From: Calocera cornea HHB12733
Lineage: Eukaryota > Basidiomycota > Dacrymycetes > Dacrymycetales > Dacrymycetaceae
Direction of reading: 5' to 3'
DNA length: 30,212 nt
Assembly (NCBI GenBank): GCA_001632435.1
Contig: KV424158.1
Location: 1 to 30,212, forward strand
Both the position numbers and the translations under genes were made by a program. The notes beneath the pieces are model-generated. The model saw only the letters and a list, made by a program, of their open reading frames with translations. It was not told where the DNA came from and made no database searches. The stretch's first letter is position 1. Each line of letters starts with the position of its first letter. Of the stretch, positions 10,307 to 20,482 are shown in pieces.

Positions 10307-10985
10307 AATCTCAAGCAGGTGAAGTGAGGTTTGAATCGCTCAAGTCTTTGAAATGCAAGGACCGCTCAAAGTCAAGGGGGGAGGTGAGATACAATGGGGT
10401 TATCAGGCCCGCGCGTCAGTGTGCCGTCTCAGTCGGTTCAGCGATAACCATTCGCTTGTCCAAGTGGATCCAGCACTGCAAGTTCATCGCAGCACTCGCA
10501 ACTCTGGGCCCACAATCGCGGCGTGATACTGATGGCTGGATTTGGGCAATGGAACAATATCTGTTCGGTCTACAAATGTGGGCAGACCGCAGCGTTGTGC
10601 TTCGCTATCCTTATCTGCCTCCGCAGATACGCATTCAATCTCTCAAGGACGGAAGAGCCGACCTCTGCCAGCTCAGAATACCATATCTCCTGGTAGAACA
10701 TCCGCACAACAATCAGCCAGCTCTGATAGCTGGACTAAGTATAAGCAGACGCTACGAGACGGCCTGGGTTGCCAGCCGCGTAGGAGCTTTGCGCGGGCTT
10801 CTTATCCAGAAGATCTGACTCCGACGCCTTGTCCATCGATGTTCTTAGCAACAGTCGAAGTTGCTGCTTACGCTCAATTTGGCCATCAATCTAATGTTAG
10901 ATTGCCCTTCGAAATGCAGAGAGGTGACAAACAGCTATTCTAGAAATACAAGGTCACAAAAGTGGCTTACAGAGAGAAGCCAATG

Positions 10986-11016
10986 CCCTTACTGTTTCAT
11001 ATAAAACAGTAATGGG
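10986..11016. repeat. Hairpin-forming inverted repeat
   Basis: TTACTGTTT (10989-10997) and AAACAGTAA (11004-11012) are perfect 9-bp arms around the loop CATATA. Flanking CCC and GGG extend the stem to 12 bp with one bulged T. It may be the tip of a small non-autonomous element or a 3'-end structure. Confidence 0.55.
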
Positions 11017-11061
11017 ACTTCAAGAAAGAAGAAGTCGAAAACCAGATGAAACCAAGTCTGA

Positions 11062-11109
11062 CTATTGTGATCACAATTTACAGTCCTATTGTGATCACAA
11101 CTTACAGCG
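11062..11109. repeat. 24-bp tandem repeat containing the palindrome TTGTGATCACAA
   Basis: Two copies start at 11062 and 11086 and differ at a few positions. Each holds the perfect 12-bp palindrome TTGTGATCACAA (11065-11076 and 11089-11100), followed by tTTACAG or cTTACAG. Paired palindromes spaced 24 bp apart, about two helical turns, would suit a homodimeric regulator; no factor is known from the sequence. Confidence 0.7.
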
Positions 11110-11262
11110 TTGTAACACCAGCCCTGGTGTATTTGCTGTGCACATCCATTACCTAGAAAGCAACAACTGCACAATATATGTTAGCCGGAAAATGACAGGG
11201 TGATGGATGCCACACTCACATCCAAGCTCTGCAGTAGTCCTCATGGCAATTTGGATCCCGTC

Positions 11263-14132
11263 TCACTTCCCACCGGTCTTCTTCGCATTTGCCTTCCCTT
11301 GGGTTCTGGTCGTCGTCTTGCGACTCTTGCCGCTTTTGGGATTCTCCTTCTTGATGACCGCTCTCGCCTTCTCGGTCATCTTTTTGGCAGCTGTCTTGGA
11401 TACGTTCTTCACGTCCTTGTTGGTCACCTTCTTCCCCGCAATGGATGTGCTGCGGGCCATCCTCGGACGGCTTTGCGGGCTGGAGGGAATGACCATCTCC
11501 ACGTCCTCGTCGCTGATGTTGTTGACCCGGTCAATAACGACAACCTCGTTGTCCGCTCGGGTAGGCTCCCTCTGGACTGTCGCCATGGCGAGAGGAGCGG
11601 GTGCCGCTTTTCGAGGCCTCAGGCGTCGTCCAACCACGGGCCGCGTCGCCTGTTCGACGGCTTCATCGTCAGCCTCGGGTACCTCCAGAGGCTTATCGTT
11701 CCACCTGGCCCGCTTGGACTGCCGGGATGCCATCATGGGCTCCTCCGCCTCATCGTCCGAGGGTGCCTTGCGCTTCTTCCCTGTACTCGTGCCAGAGGAC
11801 TGGGTGAGCTTTGAGGGTTTGTTGGGCTTGTTCTGCGAAACATCCACTTCTACCGCCGCCTTGCGGGAAGGATGAGTGCGGAGCGTTCGTGAAGGAACCG
11901 AAGGAGGATGAGTAGTGCTCGTCGTTGCACCGTCAGGTTGACGGGACGCTGCTTGGCGCGGGGGGTTCCTTCGGAGGGGTGGTCTAGCCGGGGCGAGCTC
12001 TTCCGGTCCTTGAGCGTCTGTGCGCTCATTATCGGACTCAATGACTGGTGCTGATACTGACGGTTCTGGGAGGGTGGCGGGCACGTGGCCTTCGTCTGAG
12101 CCGGCCAGTGCAAGAGTCGGCGTGCCTCTATAGAGGTGAGTGCCCGGGAGGATTTGAGAAACTGCGTTGTTGACGCTAGCGCTGGGAGATACCGGTGGAA
12201 CTGATGGCAAGGTCACGGCATCCTGAGTTGGCGGATTGACAGCAGCTGCTCGGGAGGCGCTGAGAGCTATCAGAGCCTCAGCTGTCATGGGAGGAGGCGT
12301 GGGCGAGTCCCGCGAGGTGAGTGTAAGGATGCGGGAAGCAGTCGGCGCGATCTCGGGAGACGGGGCGCGATGGACCATCCCGGGGTCTGGGGTGGAGAGT
12401 ACGGCTGCGGGCGCCCCGACCTTGTCCTTGGAGACAAGACGGTCGTCAATTTTGGTCTTGCGGAGCTCCTCTCTATAAGCGGCAACATCTTCATCCTCGT
12501 CGCTCTCGTCTTCCGATTCTGAACTGTACCCCCGAGTAAAGGGCGCGGCTCTGTTGAAGCGGGGAGTGTTGTGGTCGGTGGTGCGGGCATGCACGCTCTG
12601 CTGTGTGTGGGGATACCGTCCCTTTGCGAAAGTAAGCAGCTGAGCCGTTATCACTGTATCTCGGACTCACGTTTTCGGCAGACTGCACCGGGTGTTGGCC
12701 TACGTGCCTGACGACCGTGATTTGAGGACCACTGTCAGCTCTCAGAGCCGCTCCCAGCGTTGCTTCATCTGCTGGCTCCAGCTTCGGAATAAGCAGCCCA
12801 CGGGTCTCAGTATCGATCTGCACATCAACAGCGGGAGGCTGTGGGCGAGTGACAGTTGCGGCCGCGTCCGGAGCCATCTGGGGCGGCGCGGACAGCGAGT
12901 CGTGCAAAGCGGATTGAACACGGGGATACAGGTCTTCGCCAAGCGGACGTCCAAGGAGAGTCTGCTCTACAGGATCCTGGGCGTCTTCGGTTGACTCGTC
13001 ATCTGAGTCGGGCACACGTCCTGGTGTGGACGGCTTCGCTGTTGCGTGGTGCGTGTCGTCGTCCCTCTGGGCGGAGCTTACGCGGTTGTCGTCGTAGAAT
13101 CGTGGCCAGCCCTGCACTACGTCAGATGCTGATCTATCTGCACCGGGACGAGGACTCACTTGTGAGGTTGACGGCAGGACTGCCGTCTGTTGATTGGAAG
13201 CGTTGACAGTGGCGGGCCGAGAGGGGCCTGCATCGATCGCCACCAGAGAGAAGGGCGCCGGCTGCGGGTCCGCGTTCGGAAGGGTCGATGCAGATGCGGT
13301 GGCCATGGCGGGTACCGTGCTCTCAACGACCTGAGGCTCGTGATCGATTGTCGTCGCTGGGGTACAGGGGTCTGCACCGATGTTGCGAGCCTGGTGAAGC
13401 AGGCCCTCGGCCTCGGAACAGGCGTTTTCCAGGTCCAGGATCAGTTGATGGACGGCAGCTGCATTGTGGAGAGCGTTATAGCGGCTGAGCGTTTGAATAT
13501 CCTTTTCGATATTCATCATGGTCCGAAGGCGGTCGATCGCCCGCCCTTGCAGGTCGGCACGGATTTTTCGATCCGCCGCCGTGAGCTCGCTGTCGGACTT
13601 GCCCATGTCCATGATAGCATGTGGCACGAAGCGGTAGCGGATGGCGCTCGCCTTGTAGAGTAGATCCTCGACAATCATCCAACGGATCATGATCTCGTCT
13701 TGGTCGTAGGCGCCTAAGAGGAGACGCCCGAGATCCTCCATCTGAGAAGCGGCCGTCCTAAGGAGACTGTACCACTGGTCGACCTCCGTTTGGCTGAGTT
13801 CGGTGAATTTGGATTGCACCAATTGATGCGCCTCGGCTGGGTCATTCATGCGATCCTGGAGAGCAAGGTGCACTTCCTTGAACCAGGGCTAAAACACGTG
13901 TGATATGATCAGCTGACTCGTTCGCACTGTGCGCGAGCAAGAGACCTACCCCGAGGGCGGCGTCGATTTGTAGAAGGTCTTTAGTCGGAAGTGACGGGAC
14001 TTGAGAAAGGCTCCATTGTATCCCTTGCTTGATGTAGAAGAAGTGGGCGGGGCGGTTACGTCCCCCGGAGCTATTGTTGGACACGTAGATGCCGACAGAC
14101 GACGCGATGGGGGTGAAAGAAGTATGCACCAT
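11263..14132 (-). CDS. Paralog B: uncharacterised, putative nuclear protein (903 aa, spliced)
   Basis: Exons are 14132-13950, 13888-13160, 13111-12671 and 12621-11263; introns are 61, 48 and 49 bp. The 48-bp intron is a multiple of three and is called from its GTGAGT donor and CTGAC branch-like site. Exon 1 is 183 nt with a phase-0 intron, exactly as in paralog A (3223-5658). Shared motifs include TPIAS.VGI..SNN near the N-terminus, W(S)L(S/A)QVP.L, QWY at 99-101, DQDEIMIRW, VEDLLYKA, RYR and IMDMG. The middle is low complexity, with a cluster SSESEDESDEDEDV. The C-terminus has basic motifs (GKKRKAPSDDEAEEP, RQSKRARW) that parallel paralog A, and a strongly Lys-rich tail. A nuclear or chromatin role is possible but unproven. 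I do not recognise a named domain. Confidence 0.78.
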
Positions 14133-14283
14133 TGTTGTGATGATAGAACGGGTAGAGGGTCGGTCGGTGGCAGGCGAGGCAGAGGTGGAGATGTCGAGCA
14201 GTGAGGTGTGTGGAAAGGGCTTTTGATGGACGAGTGTGGCGGTAGGAAAGCAAGAGTGCTTGCCCCTGAAACTCCACGTGAGG

Positions 14284-14294
14284 GGGTTTTATGT
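14284..14294 (-). promoter_or_regulatory. TATA-like element of paralog B
   Basis: The minus strand reads CACATAAAACC about 156 bp before the ATG of paralog B, at nearly the same distance as the similar element before paralog A. Confidence 0.4.
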
Positions 14295-14383
14295 GCGGGC
14301 GTCAGTCCATCACTCCAACTGCTCCCATGCGTAACATGCGCGTGAAATAGCCTCAACAAAGCGAATACCAGGAGCGGAGCTAA

Positions 14384-14645
14384 AACGAGGTCGCTTTGGT
14401 CGGCCGCGAGCGCCTCTCGGTGCGTCTCGGGCCAATGGTGTGACGGTTGACGACATACGTTCGTGCAAATTCCGATACGGACCGCTTCTCGGACCGTCAC
14501 GTGCTGGAGGCGCGGCACTCACTCAATTGACGCTAATGTCTCACGGGACCTCGCAACGCGCCTAAGACACCCTGGGATTGCCTCAACAGTCTTGGCGTCG
14601 AAGTTGGACGTTCTTTCGTACATTTCTACGGACCCGAGCACTGTC
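14384..14645. repeat. Upstream module, copy 3 (before paralog B)
   Basis: This contains TTGACGACATACGTTCG (14447-14463), then TTCCGATACGGACCGCTTC, CTCACGGGACCTCGCAACGC, and TTTCTACGGACCCG near its end. It matches the modules at 5896-6140 and 6226-6440 in the same order. The core lies about 317 bp before the ATG of paralog B, against about 296 bp for copy 1 before paralog A. Confidence 0.6.
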
Positions 14646-15168
14646 GTTGTCGTACAATCAATCGGTGTAACTTATGCCGGCCGGTCGTGTGAACGTGGAT
14701 TGGAGGACTTCACTCCCATCTCTGCAGTCCGCTGAGTGGTGGTCCTAATGCGATCATAAAAGTTTGTGATGAAGGAGCGCCATATTTCAAGGACGAGAAG
14801 AGAATAAGTATAGTGCCAAGACAGCCTCTGCAGTCAGATCATGCAGTCGACTGCTTGTGCCCCACAAGATGCGACAACTGTATCCCATGACTAATAGATC
14901 AATTACTAATAGATCACAACAGATAGTTATCCCTAAGCGACATGCACATAGATAGAAGTCCGAGCAGGGCATAGCCCACTGTGCTCTTTTACTTTACGGC
15001 TATGAGCCGTTAAGCCGAATGCGAATTACCCACCATCGACTACGAGCGTGCGCTGCCAACCGAGCCGTCAGCACCGTCCGAGCCACTCGTCCCCTGCTGG
15101 TCAGCACTTCCCACTTTTCGTTAAGCCTCGCGTGAAGCAGACGACGCGCACCGACCGTCCCTTGTAGC
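14646..15168. other. Intergenic stretch with a short tandem repeat
   Basis: This lies between the upstream module of paralog B and the 3' end of the F-box gene. At 14890-14919 a 15-bp period repeats ACTAATAGATCA twice. The 14750-14990 part is relatively AT-rich and would be the 3' flank of the F-box gene. No gene is supported. Confidence 0.5.
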
Positions 15169-16588
15169 CTAGGCGCCGCGCACGTTATCGACCCAGCTCC
15201 TGTACCCGTCCCAGCTCGCTTCACCATAATCGTACTCGTCGAGGAGCTCGATGAGGGGCCACCTGGGCAGAGCGGAGTTAGAACGTGTTTTCCCTTCAGA
15301 GGAGGGGAGGGGAGGAGGGCGCGCTCGGTTGATACGCGGAAGTTCAACAGGCCGGGGGAGAGCGAAGGCGGGCGCAAAAGGTGGGGGTTGGGGTGCGCGG
15401 GGGAGCGCGATCCGGATTTGAGATGGGTGAGGGTGGAACGCGGCAGAGGTGGCCGGACGGCCGCTGCAACAGTCGTATAGAATAAAAGCAGCAGCAAGCG
15501 CGGAAGGGCATGAGGAGAATCGAATATAAATAACACGTACTCATGATCGTTCATGAACCCTCTGTCCCTCAGCACCTCCACAAGCCCGAACGACACCACG
15601 TCGTCCCTCGCGCCATACGTCTCCATGACCGTGTTGAGCACCGCGTCGTCCGGCTCAGCAAGCAACCTGCGTACCGCGCATGAGAGATTGTTTAGCCCGT
15701 GCGAGCGCATACTCACGCGTCCACCAGCGCCCGGCTCAAGTCGAGCAGGGTCACTCCGTCCTCGTTCTTCACACCGATGACGCGCCTCTCCCCCAGCACG
15801 CGGAATGGCAGGTGGAGCTCGCGCGCCGGCGGCCACGTCGCCAGTGTGCAGCTCGCGTTCGGGTGGTGGCACAGCGGGGCGTAGCGCTGTGTTGATCCGA
15901 GCTGGGCGAGGGTCGAGAGGGTCGAGACAGCGCGGCCGGGGTAGGAGGGGAAGGGGAGGTGCGCCTGCAGCACGCGCGGGAGGGTGAGGCTGTATGCTGG
16001 AGCTTGGGGGACGTGCTCGACCGTCGTCCCGTCCGCTCCGCTGCCGCCAGCCGCGGTGTGCGCGGAAGTGCTGTGGTAGGGCGCGTCATGCGAGTCGCTC
16101 GTGGGGTGCCCGTGCACCGTGAAGTGTAGAGGGTGGAAGCGGAACGCGTCCTGGTCGGTGAGGAGGTCGACCATCCTCCCCGTATCCTGCCCGGGAGTAT
16201 CCATATCTACCAGCCCGCACAGTCCGCGTTAGCCCCGTCCCGTGTCTGGAGAGCAAGCGGGCGCACCAATATATGCCATGCTCTTGCATCCCGCCCTCTG
16301 GCAGCCGCTCCCGTGTCTCATCAGCATGACCGCCAACTGCCGCCAGCCCGGCCTCCTCCCCCGCACATTACACAGTGGCCTGCCCAGCCGGAGGCGGAAG
16401 AGCAGGGCGCGCCAGGACGACTCGCTACTGAGGTGTAGGAGGCGGCGGCAGGTGTGGGAGAAGACGAGGTAGGCGAGGATGGTGGGTGGGAGATGGGCAC
16501 GGACGAGGAGGAGGAGCTCGTCGGGCAGGCAGAGGAGGGGCATCGCCCTAGCTCGGACCAATGTGCTAGTCAGCAGTACGGGCTGCAC
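15169..16588 (-). CDS. F-box protein (343 aa, or 328 aa from the second Met; spliced)
   Basis: Exons are 16588-16267, 16206-15717, 15666-15541 and 15262-15169, and all junctions keep the frame. The N-terminus has an F-box-like stretch (LCLPDELLLLVRAHLPPTIL, then FSHTCRRLLHLSSESSWRAL), which in the family binds Skp1 of SCF ubiquitin ligases. The rest is a substrate-side region without repeats I can name, ending in LLDEYDYGEASWDGYRSWV. The second in-frame Met at 16543, just before the F-box, may be the real start. The last intron (15540-15263) is 278 bp, unusually long here, and could hide a small exon. The target is unknown. Confidence 0.72.
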
Positions 16589-17440
16589 GTCGACGACGGG
16601 GGTAAGGGCGTGCCCATTGGAAACGTGCGAGGCGTGAGTTCATAAGCTGGAGGCTGTCGAGTAGACTCGCGAGCAGGACGGTGTGTATGCGGGCGGGACG
16701 GTGACAGCGGGGAATGCCGCGCTGCTTCCGAGCACCGGCGCACCAGTCAGGGGCCGCATGCCGACGCCGGCGACCGCATGCCGGTCTGCGGAATGTATCG
16801 TGCCTGATAGGCAAAGTTCGGTACAGAACGTTCCCCTTTGTCATGCCATGTTGGTGACAGGACGGATTGGCCGGACAACGGACCGGCGCGGTTGCCGAAT
16901 TTGGTGAGTGCCCCACCTCGGAAGCGGATAGCATTCCCGAGACAAGATTTTGAACGGCGCAGGTGCGGACCTCCCACGTCTGCTCACGTTCGTCAATTTT
17001 TAAGTTGGCAGACTGGCCAACAAAACTTAACAGTCAAAAGCTGCCACGGCATTGGCGTGTGATCCTGAATGTGTATCTATATATGACATAAGTTAATGAT
17101 GAGTGCGATACGCCACGCCGCGGTACCATGCCGGTGTCTGCTGCGTTCAAGTGACAAATTCCACCCTGTCCGAGCGTACTACCACGTGAGACAACGGCGC
17201 CTCTCCTCTTTCCTCATGTCCGAGACTCGTGTCCGCGCTCTGCTCTGCTCTTGGCGCTGCTGGCTCTTGATGGGCCACTGCATTGTCGCATATATGCGCC
17301 TTTACTCTCCCGGCCAAACGCGCTAACTCTCCCAGCGAAAAGCCTCATCGAACATATCAATCAATCATTACAATCTGCATAATACTGCCAACAAATCCGA
17401 CGAATACACGCAAAGCGCCCACTGAAGTCAAACCCACAGA
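16589..17440. other. Intergenic stretch without recognisable gene
   Basis: This is the upstream region of the F-box gene and the 3' flank of the DUF7732-type gene. Open frames on both strands are short and show no family motif. I saw no strong repeat. Confidence 0.5.
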
Positions 17441-18623
17441 TTACAGATGTCTGCACATAACCCACATCAGCCAGAAGAAACTGAGTGCGCCCCACATCGG
17501 TGCGCCCACACCCGCGGCCAGCACGCCCGCGATCGCAGCGGACGACTGGTCGTTCGTCATCGGCACCGCGTCTCCAATAGTCGAGTTGATGCAGTCGAGG
17601 AAGGTCATGTCCAGCCCGCTTGGCAGGGGCGTGTCGGCCGTGACGTTGCTCGCTGTCGTATTGCTGGGCGGGGCGTTGGCCGGTAGCGCAGCGGTGTTGT
17701 TGTAGCTGTCGAGGAAAAGCACGAACGACGAGGCACGGTAGTACTGCACGGCCTGCTGCGGCTGCGGCGCGCCCGTCGCATTCGCATTGTACGGCGTGAT
17801 GCTGTTGTTGACGGCCGAGCAGGTTAGAACGAGCGCGTCCAGCACTGCGCGCACCGAGTCTGAGTCTCCGAGGATGTGGTAGATGTTTCCGGGCGGCTCG
17901 GCGGTGTTGTTGGACTGCACTAGGGCGACGCTTTCTGCTCCGCCCGGGCGGGAGGAGTTGTTTTCCGGACCGTACTGCGTCCCGCATTAGCACATCTACC
18001 TTGTCGACCCGGAAGACAGCAAAAGCGCACCTCATCATCGCCGTAATAATATGGGTGGTAGTATATTGGCCAGAAGCCGAAGGGGAATGGTCGTCCGACG
18101 AGCCAGAACCCGCCCCCGCCGTACGGGTATCCGCTCCCGAGTGTGCGCGAGCCGTACACCTGAGGGCGGATCGCACCATCATACTGCCTGCCAGCGAAAG
18201 GTACACCAGCAGGGACAGACTTGATCGTCGTGCTACCGCCGCCGTATGCGGCTACCTCGGCCCCGGTGGAGGAGCGGAAGGTCGAGGAGGAGGAGTGGTA
18301 TGCGGGAGGCGGGTCGTATGGAGGAGGAGATTCGTCCGGTGTGGTGCCTTTTGAGCCTGTTGATGACGATGACGACGATCCAGCGCCCTCCTCGTCTCCA
18401 CCTGATGAGCCCGTGGAAGCTGTGGACCGGTCAGCGACCGTCTCATCGGCAGGCATCAGCACTCACAAGAACCCGAGCTGCCGCCACTCGACTCCCCACC
18501 ACTCCCACTGCTCTCCCCGCCGCCCGATGAGTGCCCACCGCCGCCGCTCGGTCCTCGTCTGGGCGCGAGGACGCTCCAGTCTCGTTCCTCCAGCTCTGCT
18601 TGTCGTGGTGTAGTCGCGGGCAT
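17441..18623 (-). CDS. DUF7732-type membrane-associated protein (359 aa, spliced)
   Basis: Exons are 18623-18467, 18419-18031 and 17974-17441, with introns of 47 and 56 bp that keep the frame. The N-terminal half is Gly/Ser-rich, followed by a PPPYDPPPAY stretch and an aromatic Gly/Tyr/Phe/Trp block (YPYGGGGFWLVGRPFPFGFW). Then comes YGPENNSSRPGG, followed by a globular domain with two Cys, several N-glycosylation sequons (NNS, NNT, NVT) and QAVQYYRASSFVLFLDSYNN. The C-terminus is hydrophobic (SAAIAGVLAAGVGAPMWGAL...), which suggests a membrane tail or GPI signal. This order resembles the fungal DUF7732 family as I remember it; function is unknown. The predicted N-terminus lacks an obvious signal peptide, though sequons suggest secretion, so the true first exon may be missed. 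Confidence 0.72.
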
Positions 18624-18670
18624 GATTGCGTCGTTATTGGGGATCAGGCTACGCGGCGCCGAGCAGGGGC

Positions 18671-18676
18671 TTTATA
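18671..18676 (-). promoter_or_regulatory. TATA box of the DUF7732-type gene
   Basis: The minus strand reads GGATATAAAGCC about 48 bp before the predicted ATG at 18623. It is a good TATAAA match at a plausible distance and supports that start. Confidence 0.5.
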
Positions 18677-19852
18677 TCCTCGGCCGGTTGCTTACATAGG
18701 CCAGGGACAGAAGAGAGTTTGCTACCGGCCGAGCCGGGAAACAGAAGCCAAAGCTGTCAAAGCCCCTCTGATGTGCCGATTTCCATTGATTTTTGGTGGT
18801 TGTCCATCGAAGCTTCTGACAGACGCGATGCCGACTGCGTGGAAGAGTGCCCTGCCCCACGCCGGGTTTGCGGCTGTGGCAGGGCTCAATTGTGCTCAGG
18901 GTTCATCCGCTTGGCTGAAATGCTGTGCTTGCGACGAACCCTCCGAGAGGAGCTGCCTCGCCGGCTCGCACTGGCGACGTTGGCAACCGACGACTAACGT
19001 TTGTATCGTCCCCTTATGCGCGCTGTACGGAAATACGCACTGGAAGAGAGGCGAAGCTGTTGACACCTGGCAACCATTAGCTTCTTCCATCATCATAAGC
19101 TACAATGCAGCCCGAAAACCGACGCGCCCGGCCGAGCGCGAGCTTCCGACGTCCGACTCGCCCGGAGCTTCGCCTGCCCGGCCCCGGATTTACAGGGCGA
19201 CACTCTGCGAGGAGTCAATCCGCGCTTCCTCTCCTTCGCTGCTGCGGTTCGATTTCCGGCTCGTATGGGGTTGGCGCTCGTCGAGGCACGGAAGGCGGGT
19301 TAGGGGGGCGGTTTCGGAAGGCGGTTTCTGATAATGTAGCAAGGCTTCGGGCTGACTGTCTGCCCCCCGGTGAGAACGATTGATGGATCGATGGGTTCTC
19401 TGCTTCGGCATGGCGGGAGGGGCGCGCTGTCAAAGCGTGCAGGAAATGAACGCGTTCGAGACTGGACTGGCGCCATCAGCGAGGGTGGTTATCCCGGAGA
19501 TCTCGGTGATATCGGAGAAATTGTGAAGGTTTATCCACTTCGGAGAATGAACAGCCCCCTGTTCTGCTGACTCGCTTTGGACAGCCCACGAGACTCGGGG
19601 CCTTGGAGGGAGGAGACATCATCCTCAGTCCCCAAACGAGCAATGTTACGCGGCCCACGTCGGCCGGGAAACGATTTGAGACCAACCCGTCCTTCCCAGC
19701 CAGCACACAAACCAGGATCGGCGGCTACTATTCCGCGCCACATGCAGGCGTGGAGAAGATCATTACGAGATGAATATTGCTTCGCGCGAATGCTAGTTTT
19801 GTGCCGCCTCCGGTGTTCTACACAGTACGAGTACGCTTGGTCAAGAGGACGA
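18677..19852. other. Intergenic stretch without recognisable gene
   Basis: About 1.2 kb separates the DUF7732-type gene from the 3' end of QCR8. A long plus-strand frame (18531-19331) and several minus-strand frames exist. Their translations show no domain and no consistent splicing. A GGTTCGATTTCCGG stretch near 19246 resembles a tRNA T-loop, but no matching A box or acceptor stem was found. Confidence 0.5.
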
Positions 19853-20482
19853 TCAATGTCCTCCACCCTCCGCCGCCTGGGTAGCATAGTGGCCCTCCTT
19901 GCTCTCCAGGTAGGTGGCGTAGGAGTTCGCCCATGTGTAGAGTCCGTATCCTGCCGCAAACCATGCGCGTCGGTCTGCTGTGAATGTGCGTAGGAGGGCA
20001 AGGAAAGGCGTACCGGCTCCGAAGGGGATGACAAAGTAGGGCACTTGGCCGACAAGGCGCCTGTAGCCGTTGAACAGGTACGACTGGAGGGCGTCGCCCA
20101 TCGCCTTCTGCTGGAGGGGGGAAAGACCTGGAGAGGACGTTAGCTAAGGTTCTGGGTTCGTGCTCATGGGGCAAAACGAAGACGACGCGCAGGGGGCGAC
20201 TCTGTGTCGTACTGACTGCGACACAGAACGCGCATGTATCCGACGTAGGCACAGGGGAGATCATATACGCACTGTAGGACACGATGCCCTTCTGCTTTGG
20301 GCCGCCCATATCACCCCACCATCCCATCTACAGGTGACCGTTAGTCGTTGAGGTTCACTCGTGCACCAGCAAATACGCACCCAAACTTTGCCTGCACGAG
20401 CCGTCAGTATCATGTAGCAATTCCCAGATGATGAGTACTCACCCGAAGGCATCCCCGACAAGCGGAGCAATGAAGGACGCAT
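19853..20482 (-). CDS. QCR8: Cytochrome b-c1 complex subunit 8 (Qcr8, 105 aa, spliced)
   Basis: This small subunit of mitochondrial complex III (ubiquinol-cytochrome c reductase) sits in the inner membrane next to cytochrome b. Five exons read through cleanly: 20482-20443, 20391-20381, 20327-20273, 20127-20014 and 19950-19853. The product starts MRPSLLRLSGMPSGKVW and continues GWWGDMGGPKQKGIVSYS, LSPLQQKAMGDALQSYLFNG and VPYFVIPFGAGYGLYTWANS, with one membrane span near residues 68-85. These are strong family matches and the length is as expected. Exon 2 is only 11 nt. The last intron (63 bp) is a multiple of three and open, so an unspliced reading would add 21 residues inside the membrane segment; the GTACGC donor and GCAG acceptor restore GAGYG. 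Confidence 0.92.

Larger units (their letters stand above)
10307..11262. other. Intergenic stretch with palindromes, no gene recognised
   Basis: This lies between the 5' end of the DUF6535 gene and the 3' end of paralog B. The part from about 10860 to 11180 is more AT-rich than the surroundings and holds a hairpin (10986-11016) and a 24-bp tandem repeat with a 12-bp palindrome (11062-11109). I see no supported gene. Confidence 0.5.

Noticed and set aside
19240..19270. GGTTCGATTTCCGG resembling a tRNA T-loop
   Set aside because: No A box at a suitable distance and no acceptor stem on either side.
18531..19331. 266-codon plus-strand open frame
   Set aside because: It overlaps the first exon and promoter of the spliced minus-strand DUF7732-type gene, and its translation has no recognisable feature.
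19818..20327. Unspliced 169-codon frame starting with MGWWGDMGGPKQKG
   Set aside because: It is only the third exon of QCR8 read through into introns; splicing explains the whole family match.
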